Assembly (NCBI RefSeq): GCF_044904675.1
Contig: NZ_JADIKJ010000017.1
Coordinates: 62,001 to 126,000 of the forward strand
Direction of reading: 5' to 3'
Length of the DNA stretch: 64,000 bases
Source of the DNA: Dyella_B jejuensis
Lineage (GTDB): Bacteria; Pseudomonadota; Gammaproteobacteria; Xanthomonadales; Rhodanobacteraceae
A model generated the notes under the pieces. That model saw only the letters and a program-made list of their open reading frames with translations, made no database searches and was not told the DNA's origin. Numbering within the stretch: the stretch's first letter is position 1; each line of letters begins with the position of its first letter. Shown here one piece after another: positions 20,331 to 29,178 of this stretch. The position numbers and the translations under genes were made by a program.

Positions 20331-20762
20331 ATGTCGCGCCAACGCCTATCCGCGGGCTTTACCTTGATCGAACTGATGATCGTGGTGGCGATCATCGCTA
20401 TTCTGGCGGCGATTGCGATACCGATGTATCAGATTTATGTCGCCCGTTCGCAGGTGACGGCGGCCCTGGCTGAGATCACGCCCGGGCGAACCGCTTACGA
20501 GCTATTGATAAATGCAGGCGTGGTGGACAGCGATACCTATGCAAACGTCAATAACCTGGAACTTCCAACCAGTACCGCGCGCTGCTCTCAGATCTCCGTC
20601 TCTGCGCTCAACAATGGAGTAGGCAGCATCAGTTGCCAATTGACTAAGTCCGCGTTAATCACCAATGGTCAAATCGAACTGATGCGTGACGCGAACGGAA
20701 ACTGGACTTGTACCTCTACCCAGGTCCCCATCGAGGCACTTCCCCCCAACTGCGGAGGATAG
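20331..20762 (+). CDS. pilA: Type IV major pilin (PilA), first copy
   Basis: This 143-residue prepilin has a short basic leader (MSRQRLSAG) cut after Gly9 by PilD. The mature N-terminus is FTLIELMIVVAIIAILAAIA with the conserved Glu5, which forms the helix of the pilus core. The C-terminal half holds four cysteines, including the pair expected to close the D-loop (WTCTST...PPNCGG). A GAGGGGAAA ribosome site precedes ATG 20331; the upstream frame to 20241 is leader RNA. It is only distantly similar to the next pilin outside the N-terminal helix. It could be a major or an alternative subunit. Confidence 0.95.
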   Translation: MSRQRLSAGFTLIELMIVVAIIAILAAIAIPMYQIYVARSQVTAALAEITPGRTAYELLINAGVVDSDTYANVNNLELPTSTARCSQISVSALNNGVGSISCQLTKSALITNGQIELMRDANGNWTCTSTQVPIEALPPNCGG

Positions 20763-20945
20763 GACTGACCCATTTAGCAGTGACCAATAACGTCACTATT
20801 TGCCTCATCGCGTCCAGTCATTGCATTCCTACCCGACGAAGTCCACATTTTCATCGTTTCACCATGTCCATCGCTTGTTGACTAGTGCGACCCCATGCAC
20901 AATCCCGACACCTCCAGAGTAATAGTCCACTAACGGCAGTGGAGG
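20763..20945. other. Gene-free spacer between the two pilin genes
   Basis: No coding region is supported here. The stretch holds an inverted repeat, CACCTCCA with TGGAGGTG, and inside it TCCACT with AGTGGA. Both end just at the second sigma-54 promoter, where an activator such as PilR or a repressor might bind. No clear intrinsic terminator for the first pilin gene was seen, so some read-through into the second is possible. Confidence 0.4.
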
Positions 20946-20961
20946 TGGCATATATAGTGCT
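20946..20961 (+). promoter_or_regulatory. Sigma-54 promoter of the second pilin gene
   Basis: TGGCATATATAGTGCT has GG at 20947-20948 and GC at 20959-20960 with ten bases between, fitting the -24/-12 element. It predicts transcription from near 20972 and a 5' leader of about 110 bases before ATG 21085. A second dedicated RpoN promoter means the two pilins can be expressed separately. Confidence 0.75.
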
Positions 20962-21084
20962 AAACGTAGCTAGAGCTTCCTGATTGTTCCTGACCTCGTG
21001 TGGGGACCGGACCCGCAAATGGGGACCCGGGCGGGGCGCAGGGGGCGTCAGAAACGGTCATTCGACCTAAACAGAGGAACCATC

Positions 21085-21528
21085 ATGAAGAGCGTGCAAA
21101 AGGGCTTCACCCTGATCGAACTGATGATCGTGGTCGCGATCATCGCCATCCTGGCGGCTATTGCCATTCCGCAGTACCAGACCTACGTGGTCCGCTCGCA
21201 GGTTACCCGTGCCATGGGTGAGGCCGGCGATATGAAGGTAGCGGTTGAGGATTGCCTCAACAATGGCTACACGACCTTTACCGCCAACACCAGCTGCGTT
21301 GATACCAGTGGCTCTTCCGATCTGTTGTCGGGCGGCCATCCGGTCTGGGCGGATGGTGCAAATGGCACCATTACTGCAACTCTGGCGTCCGATACCACGC
21401 ACCACGCGAACGCCAAAATCACCGGCGACAAAGTGATCTGGACCCGTACCGGAAGCGGCTCTTGGAGTTGCTCGACGAATGTGGGCGTAACGTACGCCCC
21501 GGCCAGCTGTCCAAACACGGGCACCTGA
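21085..21528 (+). CDS. pilA: Type IV major pilin (PilA), second copy
   Basis: This 147-residue prepilin has a six-residue basic leader (MKSVQKG, cut after the Gly) and a canonical FTLIELMIVVAIIAILAAIA helix with Glu5. The globular part has four cysteines (EDCLNN, TSCVD, WSCST, ASCPN) and is rich in Thr and Ser, which could accept O-linked glycans. The final cysteine pair again suggests a D-loop disulfide. An AGAGGAAC ribosome site precedes the ATG. A strong terminator follows, so the pilin is made as a short abundant message, with a glycosyltransferase gene directly behind. Confidence 0.95.
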   Translation: MKSVQKGFTLIELMIVVAIIAILAAIAIPQYQTYVVRSQVTRAMGEAGDMKVAVEDCLNNGYTTFTANTSCVDTSGSSDLLSGGHPVWADGANGTITATLASDTTHHANAKITGDKVIWTRTGSGSWSCSTNVGVTYAPASCPNTGT

Positions 21529-21554
21529 TAGCCGCTTGGCTCTCGCTTCAATGG

Positions 21555-21582
21555 AGGGTCGCCTATTGGCGACCTTCTTTTT
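21555..21582 (+). terminator. Intrinsic terminator after the second pilin gene
   Basis: GGTCGCC (21557-21563) pairs perfectly with GGCGACC (21568-21574) around a TATT loop and is followed by TTCTTTTT. Leaky termination here would give much pilin and a little of the glycosyltransferase encoded 27 bases further on. Confidence 0.9.
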
Positions 21583-21608
21583 GGTCATTTTTTTCAGGCC
21601 CTTGCAGA

Positions 21609-23582
21609 ATGTCCACGTCCACTGAACGCCATATCCCGTGGTCTGCATATGCAGGACTGACGATCGTTTTATTGATAACCTCAGTGGTCTTTGCTCCGGC
21701 ACTTTCTGGCGGCTTTCTTTTCGACGATTATCTTATCTTCGTCGAAAATCCAATTATCCATGTTACCAGTTGGCATTGGTCAGCCTGGCAGCAAGTCTGG
21801 GCCTGGTCGCACACCAACATCCAGCGCCCGCTCGCGATATTTAGCTATGCCTTAAACTATGCGTTAGGCAGCGATAGCTGGGGATTCAAAGCGACCAATC
21901 TCGTCATTCATCTTTTTAATACGGTACTTGTCTACTTATTAGTCTCACGCTTATTGATCGCGTGCTGGACCGCAACTCGTTCTGACTCGCCGCCAACACG
22001 TCACAGCAGATTCGAAGGCTGGGCACTTTGCGTTGCCGCCGCATGGGCTATGCACCCATTGCAGGTGTCGGCAGTCATGTACGTAGTGCAGCGTATGGAG
22101 CTGATGGGATTTGGCTTCGTATTGCTGGCCCTGCTGGCTTACTGGCGAGCTCGGCGTCTCCAACAGGAAAACAAGCGCGGCAGCATCTGGTTGCTTTTAT
22201 GTCTATTCCTGACAGTCATTGGCTTTGAGGCTAAGGAAACCGCCGTTTTGGTTCCGGGCTATGCGCTCCTGCTGGAGCTGACCGTATTAAGGTTCACGGC
22301 GACGCGCCCATCCGTGCAGAGCGCTTGGAAAATTTTTTATATAGTGGGCTGCGCACTCGCAATGGCAGCCTTTGCCTTCTATCTACTGCCTCACTACGCC
22401 AGCGCACAAGCATACGCGGGCCGTGACTATACTGCTTGGCAGCGGGAGCTCACTCAGTTGCGCGTGCTGCCGCTTTACCTAAGTTGGATTGTGCTTCCAC
22501 TGCCCGACCATCTACACTTTTATTACGATAGTTACATAGCCTCTACGGGCTGGCTGCATCCAATCAGCACTTTGTTGGGTGGGTTATTACTACTCACATT
22601 ACTAATACTCGCCGTCGCATTTCGCCATCGGCGTCCTCTCTTGACGGTGGGTATCAGCTGGTTTTTCGTGGCGCACGCTCTCACCAGCAGCCCAGTTCCC
22701 CTCGAGTTGGTGTTCGAACACCGTAACTATCCTGCGCTGCTTGGTCCACTGCTCGCCATAGCCGATGTACTGCAATGGCTAACCCAACGCTCGCGCTCCA
22801 TGGCTCCCGGCATCGTTGGCATACTCGCTACTATTGCATTCGCGTTCCTTACAATACTGCGCGCCCTGACATGGGGGAGCCCGCTGCTGTTGGCAACAAC
22901 GTTAGCCCAGACGGATCCGCAATCTACCCGCGCGGCGTTAGATATGGCCAGGCGCTACGTCGCCATGTCGGGAAACAATCCGAGCAATCCGCTGTACTCT
23001 CTTGGTATCCAGGAACTGCGGCGCGGCGCAACGCTAACGAATGATTCAATTCTTCCGGAGGAAGGCCTGTTGATCCAGGCCGCCAATCATCCTGACCCGC
23101 AGCTCGATCCCAAACTCTTTTGGGATAGCCTTGAACGCAAATTACGCGATGGTCATCTGATACCAGACAACTACCGTACCTTGTTTGATCTACAACAAGC
23201 CAGGATTCACGGACAAATTGCTATCGATGCTGCTCAGTTAAGCCGCTCCTATGACATCGCGATCACGCGCAATCCTCGCCGTGTCAGTCTACATGCGCAA
23301 TATGCCGAACTAGCGAGCTTGGCGCTAAACGATTTGCCACTTGCCGCTAACCAGTGGTGCAAGGTCTTGGACCTAGAAAAGAGTGATCCGAGCTACGCCG
23401 GCCAGTTGGCGAACTATTTGATTGCTAATCAACGTTATTACGAGGCATCCGCGGTAATTGCCGAAGTTGAGCGGCAAGACCCGCAACAAGCCAAGAATTC
23501 GGCATGGCAGGCCAGACTTGACAAGCTAAGCCACGCCTCGACTACCTCTGTCCCTTCGATACTGGCCACAGTCGCAAACTAA
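21609..23582 (+). CDS. TMTC-like membrane glycosyltransferase, putative pilin O-glycosyltransferase
   Basis: This 657-residue polytopic membrane protein has about ten helices followed by a soluble C-terminal helical (TPR-like) region (about 470-657). After the first helix it carries FLFDDYLIFVENP (Asp39-Asp40), the acidic loop motif typical of GT-C fold enzymes and of TMTC/DUF1736 proteins. Later it has LELVFEHRNYPALLGP. GT-C enzymes transfer sugars from lipid carriers on the outer face of the membrane. Its place directly behind a pilin gene suggests the pilin is the acceptor, which is inference. ATG 21609 follows the pilin terminator; the frame upstream overlaps the pilin gene and was not used. 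Confidence 0.8.
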   Translation: MSTSTERHIPWSAYAGLTIVLLITSVVFAPALSGGFLFDDYLIFVENPIIHVTSWHWSAWQQVWAWSHTNIQRPLAIFSYALNYALGSDSWGFKATNLVIHLFNTVLVYLLVSRLLIACWTATRSDSPPTRHSRFEGWALCVAAAWAMHPLQVSAVMYVVQRMELMGFGFVLLALLAYWRARRLQQENKRGSIWLLLCLFLTVIGFEAKETAVLVPGYALLLELTVLRFTATRPSVQSAWKIFYIVGCALAMAAFAFYLLPHYASAQAYAGRDYTAWQRELTQLRVLPLYLSWIVLPLPDHLHFYYDSYIASTGWLHPISTLLGGLLLLTLLILAVAFRHRRPLLTVGISWFFVAHALTSSPVPLELVFEHRNYPALLGPLLAIADVLQWLTQRSRSMAPGIVGILATIAFAFLTILRALTWGSPLLLATTLAQTDPQSTRAALDMARRYVAMSGNNPSNPLYSLGIQELRRGATLTNDSILPEEGLLIQAANHPDPQLDPKLFWDSLERKLRDGHLIPDNYRTLFDLQQARIHGQIAIDAAQLSRSYDIAITRNPRRVSLHAQYAELASLALNDLPLAANQWCKVLDLEKSDPSYAGQLANYLIANQRYYEASAVIAEVERQDPQQAKNSAWQARLDKLSHASTTSVPSILATVAN

Positions 23583-23643
23583 AAGAATCATCGCATGGAA
23601 TATAGGCGGTGAACAAAAGTCGCGCTTGTCATAAGCTGTAATT

Positions 23644-25620
23644 ATGCCGACCATCCCACGCTCATCTTACTGGTTGCTAGCTGCCGCGCTGCTGTTGACC
23701 GCTATCGTCTATTGGCCGGGCCTGTCTGGAAGTTGGCTGTTCGACGATTACCCGAACATTGTCGACAACCCTGGCGTGCAACCCCAACACATCAATCTGG
23801 GCTCACTGGTGAGCGCGGCGCTGTCGTCGCCTGCCAGCGATTTCAAGCGCCCGCTTGCCTCACTGAGCTTCGCGCTGAATTTTCTTATCACCGGCCTTGA
23901 TCCGTTCTGGATGAAGTTGAGCAACCTGGTCATTCATCTCTTGAACGGCCTGCTCTTCTTCATGCTCTCCAGACAGCTGCTTGCCGTCGCGACACCTGCT
24001 TCCGATCAGCGCCGCAACGAATGGGTTGCGTTACTGATCGCAGGCGGCTGGCTTGTGCTGCCGATCAATTTGACTGCCGTGCTCTACACCGTCCAGCGCA
24101 TGGAGAGCATGGCCAATTTATTTGTGTTGCTTGGCCTCATTGGATACCTTGCTGGCCGCATTCGTATATTTGGCGTCGACTCGCCAACGTCACAATTTGG
24201 AGGCGGCCAGCATGGAGGGTATCGGCTTTGCGTTCTTAGCCTGACCGTCCCAACGATCCTTGGCCTTTTGGCCAAGGAAACGGCCGTTATGCTGCCGCTG
24301 TATGCGTGCTTGTGCGAATGGATACTCTTCGGCTTTCGCAAAAAGCGCAATGCAGCCTGGGCAAGTCACAAGCAGCCGGAATACGACACGCGAATCTTGA
24401 TTCTGTTCGTTGTGACACTTATCTTGCCAGCCATTATCGGCCTCGCGGCATTGTTGCCGAGTATCTTGGCACCCGCCACATGGGCAGTGCGAAATTTCAA
24501 TCTTCAGACCCGGATGCTGACTGAAGCTCGCGTCGTGGTCGGCTATATCGCCTGGATAGTACTACCCACGCCGCATGCATTGTCGTTTTATCACGACGAT
24601 TTCAATGTTTCCGCGGGACTGCTCAATCCTTGGAGCACGCTAGTAAGTCTGCTCACGCTGCTTGCGCTCGCCGTCACGGTGCCCGCTTTCCGTAGAAGTC
24701 GTCCGCTGGTCACCTTAGGCATTGCGCTCTTTCTCGGTAGCCATTTGCTTACCGGTACCATTCTGCCTTTGGAACTGGTCTACGAGCACCGTAACTATTT
24801 TGCAAGCTATGGTGTGTTGCTTGCTATCATCCCCCCTCTCGTTCCGGATTCATCGACGCAAACCGGCGCGACTCCACGGATTCTGTGGGTACGCTACAGC
24901 ATACTTGTCTGCTTACTGCTGCTCTGGTCGACAGAGACTGCTCTTACCGCCCGTGCCTGGGGCGACCCGTTGAAGCTGGCCGAGGTGCTCGCCTGGCGGG
25001 CGCCCTATTCGCCTCGGGCCGAGTATGAGCTAGGACGCACGTATATTATCTATTCGCATTACGATCCGTTGTCGCCATTCACGCAAATGGCATATGCCCC
25101 ATTGGAACGCGCAGCGGCGCTTCCCGGCTCTTCGATCCTGCCCGAGCAAGCGCTCATTTTTATGAACGCGCGCATGAGTCTACCGCTCAAGAATGCGTGG
25201 TGGAACAGTATGATTGATACGCTGAGAAGACGTGAGCCGACCGTGCAAGATGAAAGTTCACTTAGCGCGCTGACTCAATGCGCTCGCGATGGCGACTGTG
25301 TCCTTCCGAAACAGCGAATGGTTGACGCTTATGAAGCGGCACTCTCCCACCCCCGGCCCAGCGCTCGACTGTTATCATCATACGGCGACTATGCTTGGAA
25401 TGTTCTGCAAGATCATCATCTAGGGTTACGTATGATTAACGGAGCAATCGCCGCAGCCCCCAGCGAGCCTGCCTACCGAATTACCCAAGTACGAATGCTA
25501 GCTGCTTCTGGACAGACTGAGAAGGCGCGTCTAGCGCTGAACCAGCTAAAGGCGCTCAACATTGGAGGGCGCCTGGACAATACCTTGGTGGGTCTGGAAA
25601 ATTTGCCTGGCATAAATTAG
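23644..25620 (+). CDS. TMTC-like membrane glycosyltransferase, paralogue of the preceding gene
   Basis: This 658-residue paralogue of the 21609 gene has the same layout: first helix, acidic motif WLFDDYPNIVDNP (Asp34-Asp35), a VQRMESMAN block, multiple helices, the LELVYEHRNYFASYG motif, then a soluble alpha-helical C-terminus with Pro-Arg and Glu-rich TPR-like repeats. The two share clear motifs but are quite different in sequence, so they may have different donors or acceptors. It lies 61 bases after its paralogue and 42 bases before the amino-sugar operon. Alternative roles in O-antigen or lipid glycosylation cannot be excluded. Confidence 0.78.
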   Translation: MPTIPRSSYWLLAAALLLTAIVYWPGLSGSWLFDDYPNIVDNPGVQPQHINLGSLVSAALSSPASDFKRPLASLSFALNFLITGLDPFWMKLSNLVIHLLNGLLFFMLSRQLLAVATPASDQRRNEWVALLIAGGWLVLPINLTAVLYTVQRMESMANLFVLLGLIGYLAGRIRIFGVDSPTSQFGGGQHGGYRLCVLSLTVPTILGLLAKETAVMLPLYACLCEWILFGFRKKRNAAWASHKQPEYDTRILILFVVTLILPAIIGLAALLPSILAPATWAVRNFNLQTRMLTEARVVVGYIAWIVLPTPHALSFYHDDFNVSAGLLNPWSTLVSLLTLLALAVTVPAFRRSRPLVTLGIALFLGSHLLTGTILPLELVYEHRNYFASYGVLLAIIPPLVPDSSTQTGATPRILWVRYSILVCLLLLWSTETALTARAWGDPLKLAEVLAWRAPYSPRAEYELGRTYIIYSHYDPLSPFTQMAYAPLERAAALPGSSILPEQALIFMNARMSLPLKNAWWNSMIDTLRRREPTVQDESSLSALTQCARDGDCVLPKQRMVDAYEAALSHPRPSARLLSSYGDYAWNVLQDHHLGLRMINGAIAAAPSEPAYRITQVRMLAASGQTEKARLALNQLKALNIGGRLDNTLVGLENLPGIN

Positions 25621-25662
25621 GACCACAACTGATTGCCATAGTCAGGTAAATCCGGGAGCAAC

Positions 25663-26841
25663 GTGACCGTGCCACTCAAGCTTATTTGCAGCAAAGCCGA
25701 TCTCGCCATAAACGGCGCCGTTCCGGCGTTCAGTGAGCCGCTGCACGTAGGACGCCCCAATATCGGTGACCGCGGCGCGTTCATGCAACGGGTCAGTCAA
25801 GTTCTCGACAGCCAATGGCTGACAAATAACGGTCCTATGGTGACCGAATTTGAACGATGCATTGCTGACCATTTAGGCGTAAAGCACTGCGTCGCCATGT
25901 GCAACGGCACCATCGCGCTAGAAATTGCCATTCGTGCCTTGCGCCTCGAAGGCGAGGTCATCGTACCTTCATGGACCTTTGTCGCTACTGCCCATGCCCT
26001 GTATTGGCAAGGGATAACCCCTATCTTTGCCGACATTGACCCCACGACCCATAATATTGATCCCCTCGCCGTGCGTCGCATGATCACCCCACGTACCAGC
26101 GGAATCATCGGCGTACACCTTTGGGGCCGCGCCGCTCCGATCGAGGAATTGCAAGCCATTGCGGACGAGCACGGAGTGAAGTTGCTGTTCGACGCAGCGC
26201 ACGCATTCGGCAGCACGCACGGCGGAAAAATGATAGGCGGCTTCGGTATGTGTGAAGTATTGAGCTTTCACGCCACGAAGTCATTCAACACTTTCGAAGG
26301 AGGCGCCGTCGTCACCAATGACGATGAGTTGGCAGAAACGATACGACTCATGAGGAACTTCGGCTTCGCGGGTTACGACAATGTCATCCATCCTGGAACC
26401 AACGGCAAGATGATTGAAATGTGCGCCATCATGGGCCTCACCAATCTTGAATCACATGCCGACGTGGTTGCTTGCAACGCTCGCAATCACGCAGCTTATG
26501 CTGAAGCATTGGCAGGCATACCGGGCATATCGCTACTTACTTACGGCTCCGTCGAGCGCAATAGTCATCACTACATTGTTGTTGAAGTAGACAACGACTG
26601 TCGGGTCGATAGAGATCAGATCGTAATAGCGCTACATGCAGAAAACATATTGGCCCGCAAGTATTTCTGGCCTGGTACGCATGCCATGAAACCTTATCGT
26701 GATCTGTTTCCGCATGCAAGATTGATGTTACCCAACACGGAACAGGTCGCTAAAAAAGTTATCGTGCTTCCGAACGGCACGACGTTGTCCAATAGTGAAA
26801 TCCGAACCATTTCTGACGTTATTGGCGCTTGCGTCAATTAA
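25663..26841 (+). CDS. DegT/DnrJ/EryC1-family sugar aminotransferase
   Basis: This is a PLP-dependent aminotransferase (392 residues) of the type that converts a 4-keto or 3-keto nucleotide sugar into an amino sugar. The PLP lysine is Lys206 in SFHATKSFNTFEGG, the PLP-contacting aspartate is in FDAAHAFGS, and the N-terminal NGTIALEIAIRAL and VPSWTFVATA blocks are typical. It resembles VioA/FdtB/Per-type enzymes, but the exact sugar cannot be decided. The start is GTG at 25663 after GGGAGC, with no suitable ATG. It is the first gene of an operon whose members overlap or nearly touch. Confidence 0.9.
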   Translation: MTVPLKLICSKADLAINGAVPAFSEPLHVGRPNIGDRGAFMQRVSQVLDSQWLTNNGPMVTEFERCIADHLGVKHCVAMCNGTIALEIAIRALRLEGEVIVPSWTFVATAHALYWQGITPIFADIDPTTHNIDPLAVRRMITPRTSGIIGVHLWGRAAPIEELQAIADEHGVKLLFDAAHAFGSTHGGKMIGGFGMCEVLSFHATKSFNTFEGGAVVTNDDELAETIRLMRNFGFAGYDNVIHPGTNGKMIEMCAIMGLTNLESHADVVACNARNHAAYAEALAGIPGISLLTYGSVERNSHHYIVVEVDNDCRVDRDQIVIALHAENILARKYFWPGTHAMKPYRDLFPHARLMLPNTEQVAKKVIVLPNGTTLSNSEIRTISDVIGACVN

Positions 26842-26853
26842 GGGAGTTTGTAC

Positions 26854-27090
26854 GTGAGTATTGAAACATTTATCGATAAATTTTCATTCGCCATTGAAAC
26901 ATCTCCGGAAACACTGAGTGCGGACACCGAATACAAAGCACTCGACATCTGGGATTCGTTGAATGCCCTATCTGTTATCGCCATGGCAGATGCAGATTTC
27001 AATGTCGCGATAAGCGGCCAAGACGTGGAACAAAGCCGCACGATAGGGGACCTATGGCAAATTGTTCGAGCCAAGATGGTCACGACATGA
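26854..27090 (+). CDS. Acyl carrier protein
   Basis: This small acidic protein of 78 residues has the phosphopantetheine site WDSLNAL (Ser35) and the helical pattern of a carrier protein. GTG 26854 is favoured because AAGGGAG sits seven bases upstream; a TTG at 26848 is also in frame. It overlaps the next gene by ATGA (27087-27090). Dedicated carrier proteins next to ketoacyl synthases hold acyl groups for a specialised product, not for general fatty-acid synthesis. The sequence differs clearly from housekeeping AcpP. Confidence 0.88.
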   Translation: MSIETFIDKFSFAIETSPETLSADTEYKALDIWDSLNALSVIAMADADFNVAISGQDVEQSRTIGDLWQIVRAKMVTT

Positions 27091-28148
27091 AAGCCGTTTC
27101 CGGTGTAGCCATTCGCGCCATATCTGCCGCGGTACCCATCGCGATAGCGCGAACGCAGGACTATGAGTTCATGGCTGAACACGATCGACTGCGCTTCCAA
27201 AAGGCGACCGGAATAGCTGAGCGGCGAGTTTCTCCAGCAACACAATACGCTTCGGACCTATGCGCTGCCGCTGCGATCCGAGCGCTGGATCATCTGCAAT
27301 GGGATCGACAAAGCATCGGCGCACTCATTCTGATTACGCAAACAGCCGACCAGCCTATCCCTGCCACGGCAGTCGTTCTACAGCATAAGCTTGGCTTATC
27401 GCAAGAGTGCGCCGCATTTGACATAAACCTCGGATGCTCGGCGTACCCCTACGGCATAGCCGTTGCCAGTTCAATGATGCAATCACTCGGAATAAGTCGT
27501 GCGTTGTTGCTGATGGGTGATGTATCCAGCCGGGTCTGCGCCATTCATGATAAAAGCGCGTGGCCGTTATTTGGAGATGCAGGTTCTGCCACGGCGCTTG
27601 AACTTCGTGCTGACGCTCCAGCCATGCATTTCGACCTGATGTCGGACGGTTCCGGGAAAGACGCCATCATCGTTCCAGGAGGCGGATTGGCTTCCCGAAG
27701 GCCTCCAGGAGCCGGACCTATTGCCGAAGAGTCAGGACCTGATGGAATACTTAGGCGGCCCGACAACCTTGTTCTTCGCGGCGCAGACATCTTTAGTTTC
27801 GCCATAACAAAAGCCGCACCGAGCATAAAGCGTGTCTTGGATAAGGCAGAAAGATCTCCCGTGGACACAGACTTTCTCTTGCTCCACCAGGCCAATAGGA
27901 TGATCAACGACACGGTCACCAAGAAGGCAGGCTTTTCGGCGCTCCAAGCGCTGTCTACATTGTCGCAATACGGAAATACGAGCTCGGCATCGATCCCTTT
28001 GACTCTATGCGCCCATGCCAACGAATTCACGACGGAGAAATTCATCGTCGTGTGTGGTTTTGGCGTCGGCCTCTCTTGGGCTAGTGCAACACTGATGATA
28101 CCGAAAGGATCGGTACTGCCCGTATTGGAGACGGATGATGCCTATTGA
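27087..28148 (+). CDS. 3-oxoacyl-ACP synthase III (FabH-like), first copy
   Basis: This 353-residue condensing enzyme of the thiolase fold joins an acyl-CoA starter to malonyl-ACP. The catalytic triad is complete: Cys117 (DINLGCSAYPYG), His267 (LLHQANRMI) and Asn297 (QYGNTSSASIP). It is coupled by an ATGA overlap to the carrier-protein gene. An insert around residues 185-235 (GKDAIIVPGGG, then Pro/Gly-rich) also occurs in other specialised FabH relatives of sugar-modification clusters. It probably makes the short acyl chain later put onto the amino sugar; the starter unit is unknown. Confidence 0.9.
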   Translation: MKAVSGVAIRAISAAVPIAIARTQDYEFMAEHDRLRFQKATGIAERRVSPATQYASDLCAAAAIRALDHLQWDRQSIGALILITQTADQPIPATAVVLQHKLGLSQECAAFDINLGCSAYPYGIAVASSMMQSLGISRALLLMGDVSSRVCAIHDKSAWPLFGDAGSATALELRADAPAMHFDLMSDGSGKDAIIVPGGGLASRRPPGAGPIAEESGPDGILRRPDNLVLRGADIFSFAITKAAPSIKRVLDKAERSPVDTDFLLLHQANRMINDTVTKKAGFSALQALSTLSQYGNTSSASIPLTLCAHANEFTTEKFIVVCGFGVGLSWASATLMIPKGSVLPVLETDDAY

Positions 28149-29178
28149 TCTTCGCTCGTATTCGGAACGCTCAGCGTTCGACCAAGAGATTTCGTCACTG
28201 TTCGAGCAGAGGTTTTTCGTCGGTAACGCGGCAAGCTTCAAGGAAATCGATACATACAAGAGCTTTGCACTTGGCAAGAAAATTGTAACGGTGCGTAAAA
28301 CTGCTGCTGGAATCAAAGCCTTTGCGAACGTCTGTCTTCATCGCAGCAACATCATAGATCCGCTTGGCGAAGGAAAACGCCATTTCAGTTGTGGCTTTCA
28401 CGGTTGGAGCTACGATGCAAATGGCGAATTGTCGCTGGCACCATTTTCCGAAAGAAGCTGCATAAAGAATCGGAACCTGGCCTCGTTCCCAATCATCGAA
28501 TCGGGGGGGCTACTCTTTACGGGATTGTCCGGTGCCTTACCCATCGTCGATAAAGTACCGGGCGCACTTGAAAAGATCGGGATGACGGTGAGTGCTCCGT
28601 TCCACAAAGAGCACATTTTGCACAAGTGCAACTGGAAATTGCTTGTCGAAAATATCCTCGAGAGCTACCACCTGAATTTTGTACATCGAAATACTTTTCT
28701 TAAATCAGGATTCACGTCTACATCAATCCACGAATGGGCGGCAGAAGATTACGTCAATTTAGCCTCTATCACTCCTTTGCCAAGCACGGATAAAACAACT
28801 GCGATTAGACGGCTCGCAAGGAACGCGGCGCACGTATATCGACACGCATATATATTTCCCAATCTCTTCATTTCAAACACTAACGATTTAGTTGGCTTCA
28901 TTAGTCACATTATTCCCTTAGATGAAAAGACTACGCAGCTTTCTTGGGAACTGTTTGAATTGCCGCAACTCTTCGCGCTTCCCGCACCCGTCCGCGAGCA
29001 CGTACGAAATGAAGCTATCCAATTTTCACAAACCACACTGGAGGAAGACAGAACCATGGTCGAGTCCTGCCAGATAGGCATTTCAAGTGAAATGCGCAGC
29101 GTACAACTACAAGCCATAGAGGATCGCGTGTCGCACTTTCACGATTTCTACAACAGGCACATGATCCATGCTCAATAA
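28135..29178 (+). CDS. Rieske non-haem iron oxygenase, catalytic subunit
   Basis: This 347-residue protein has the two domains of a ring-hydroxylating-type oxygenase alpha subunit. The Rieske [2Fe-2S] ligands are Cys67-x-His69 and Cys86-x2-His89 (NVCLHRSN; SCGFHGWSYD). The mononuclear iron ligands are His179, His184 (ESYHLNFVH) and probably Asp305 (EEDRTMVESCQ). The family hydroxylates, demethylates or desaturates small substrates with O2 and needs a reductase partner. No ferredoxin or reductase gene is in the window. It overlaps the first FabH-like gene by 14 bases. In this context it probably oxidises the ACP-bound acyl group or the sugar, which is inference. Confidence 0.92.
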   Translation: MMPIDLRSYSERSAFDQEISSLFEQRFFVGNAASFKEIDTYKSFALGKKIVTVRKTAAGIKAFANVCLHRSNIIDPLGEGKRHFSCGFHGWSYDANGELSLAPFSERSCIKNRNLASFPIIESGGLLFTGLSGALPIVDKVPGALEKIGMTVSAPFHKEHILHKCNWKLLVENILESYHLNFVHRNTFLKSGFTSTSIHEWAAEDYVNLASITPLPSTDKTTAIRRLARNAAHVYRHAYIFPNLFISNTNDLVGFISHIIPLDEKTTQLSWELFELPQLFALPAPVREHVRNEAIQFSQTTLEEDRTMVESCQIGISSEMRSVQLQAIEDRVSHFHDFYNRHMIHAQ

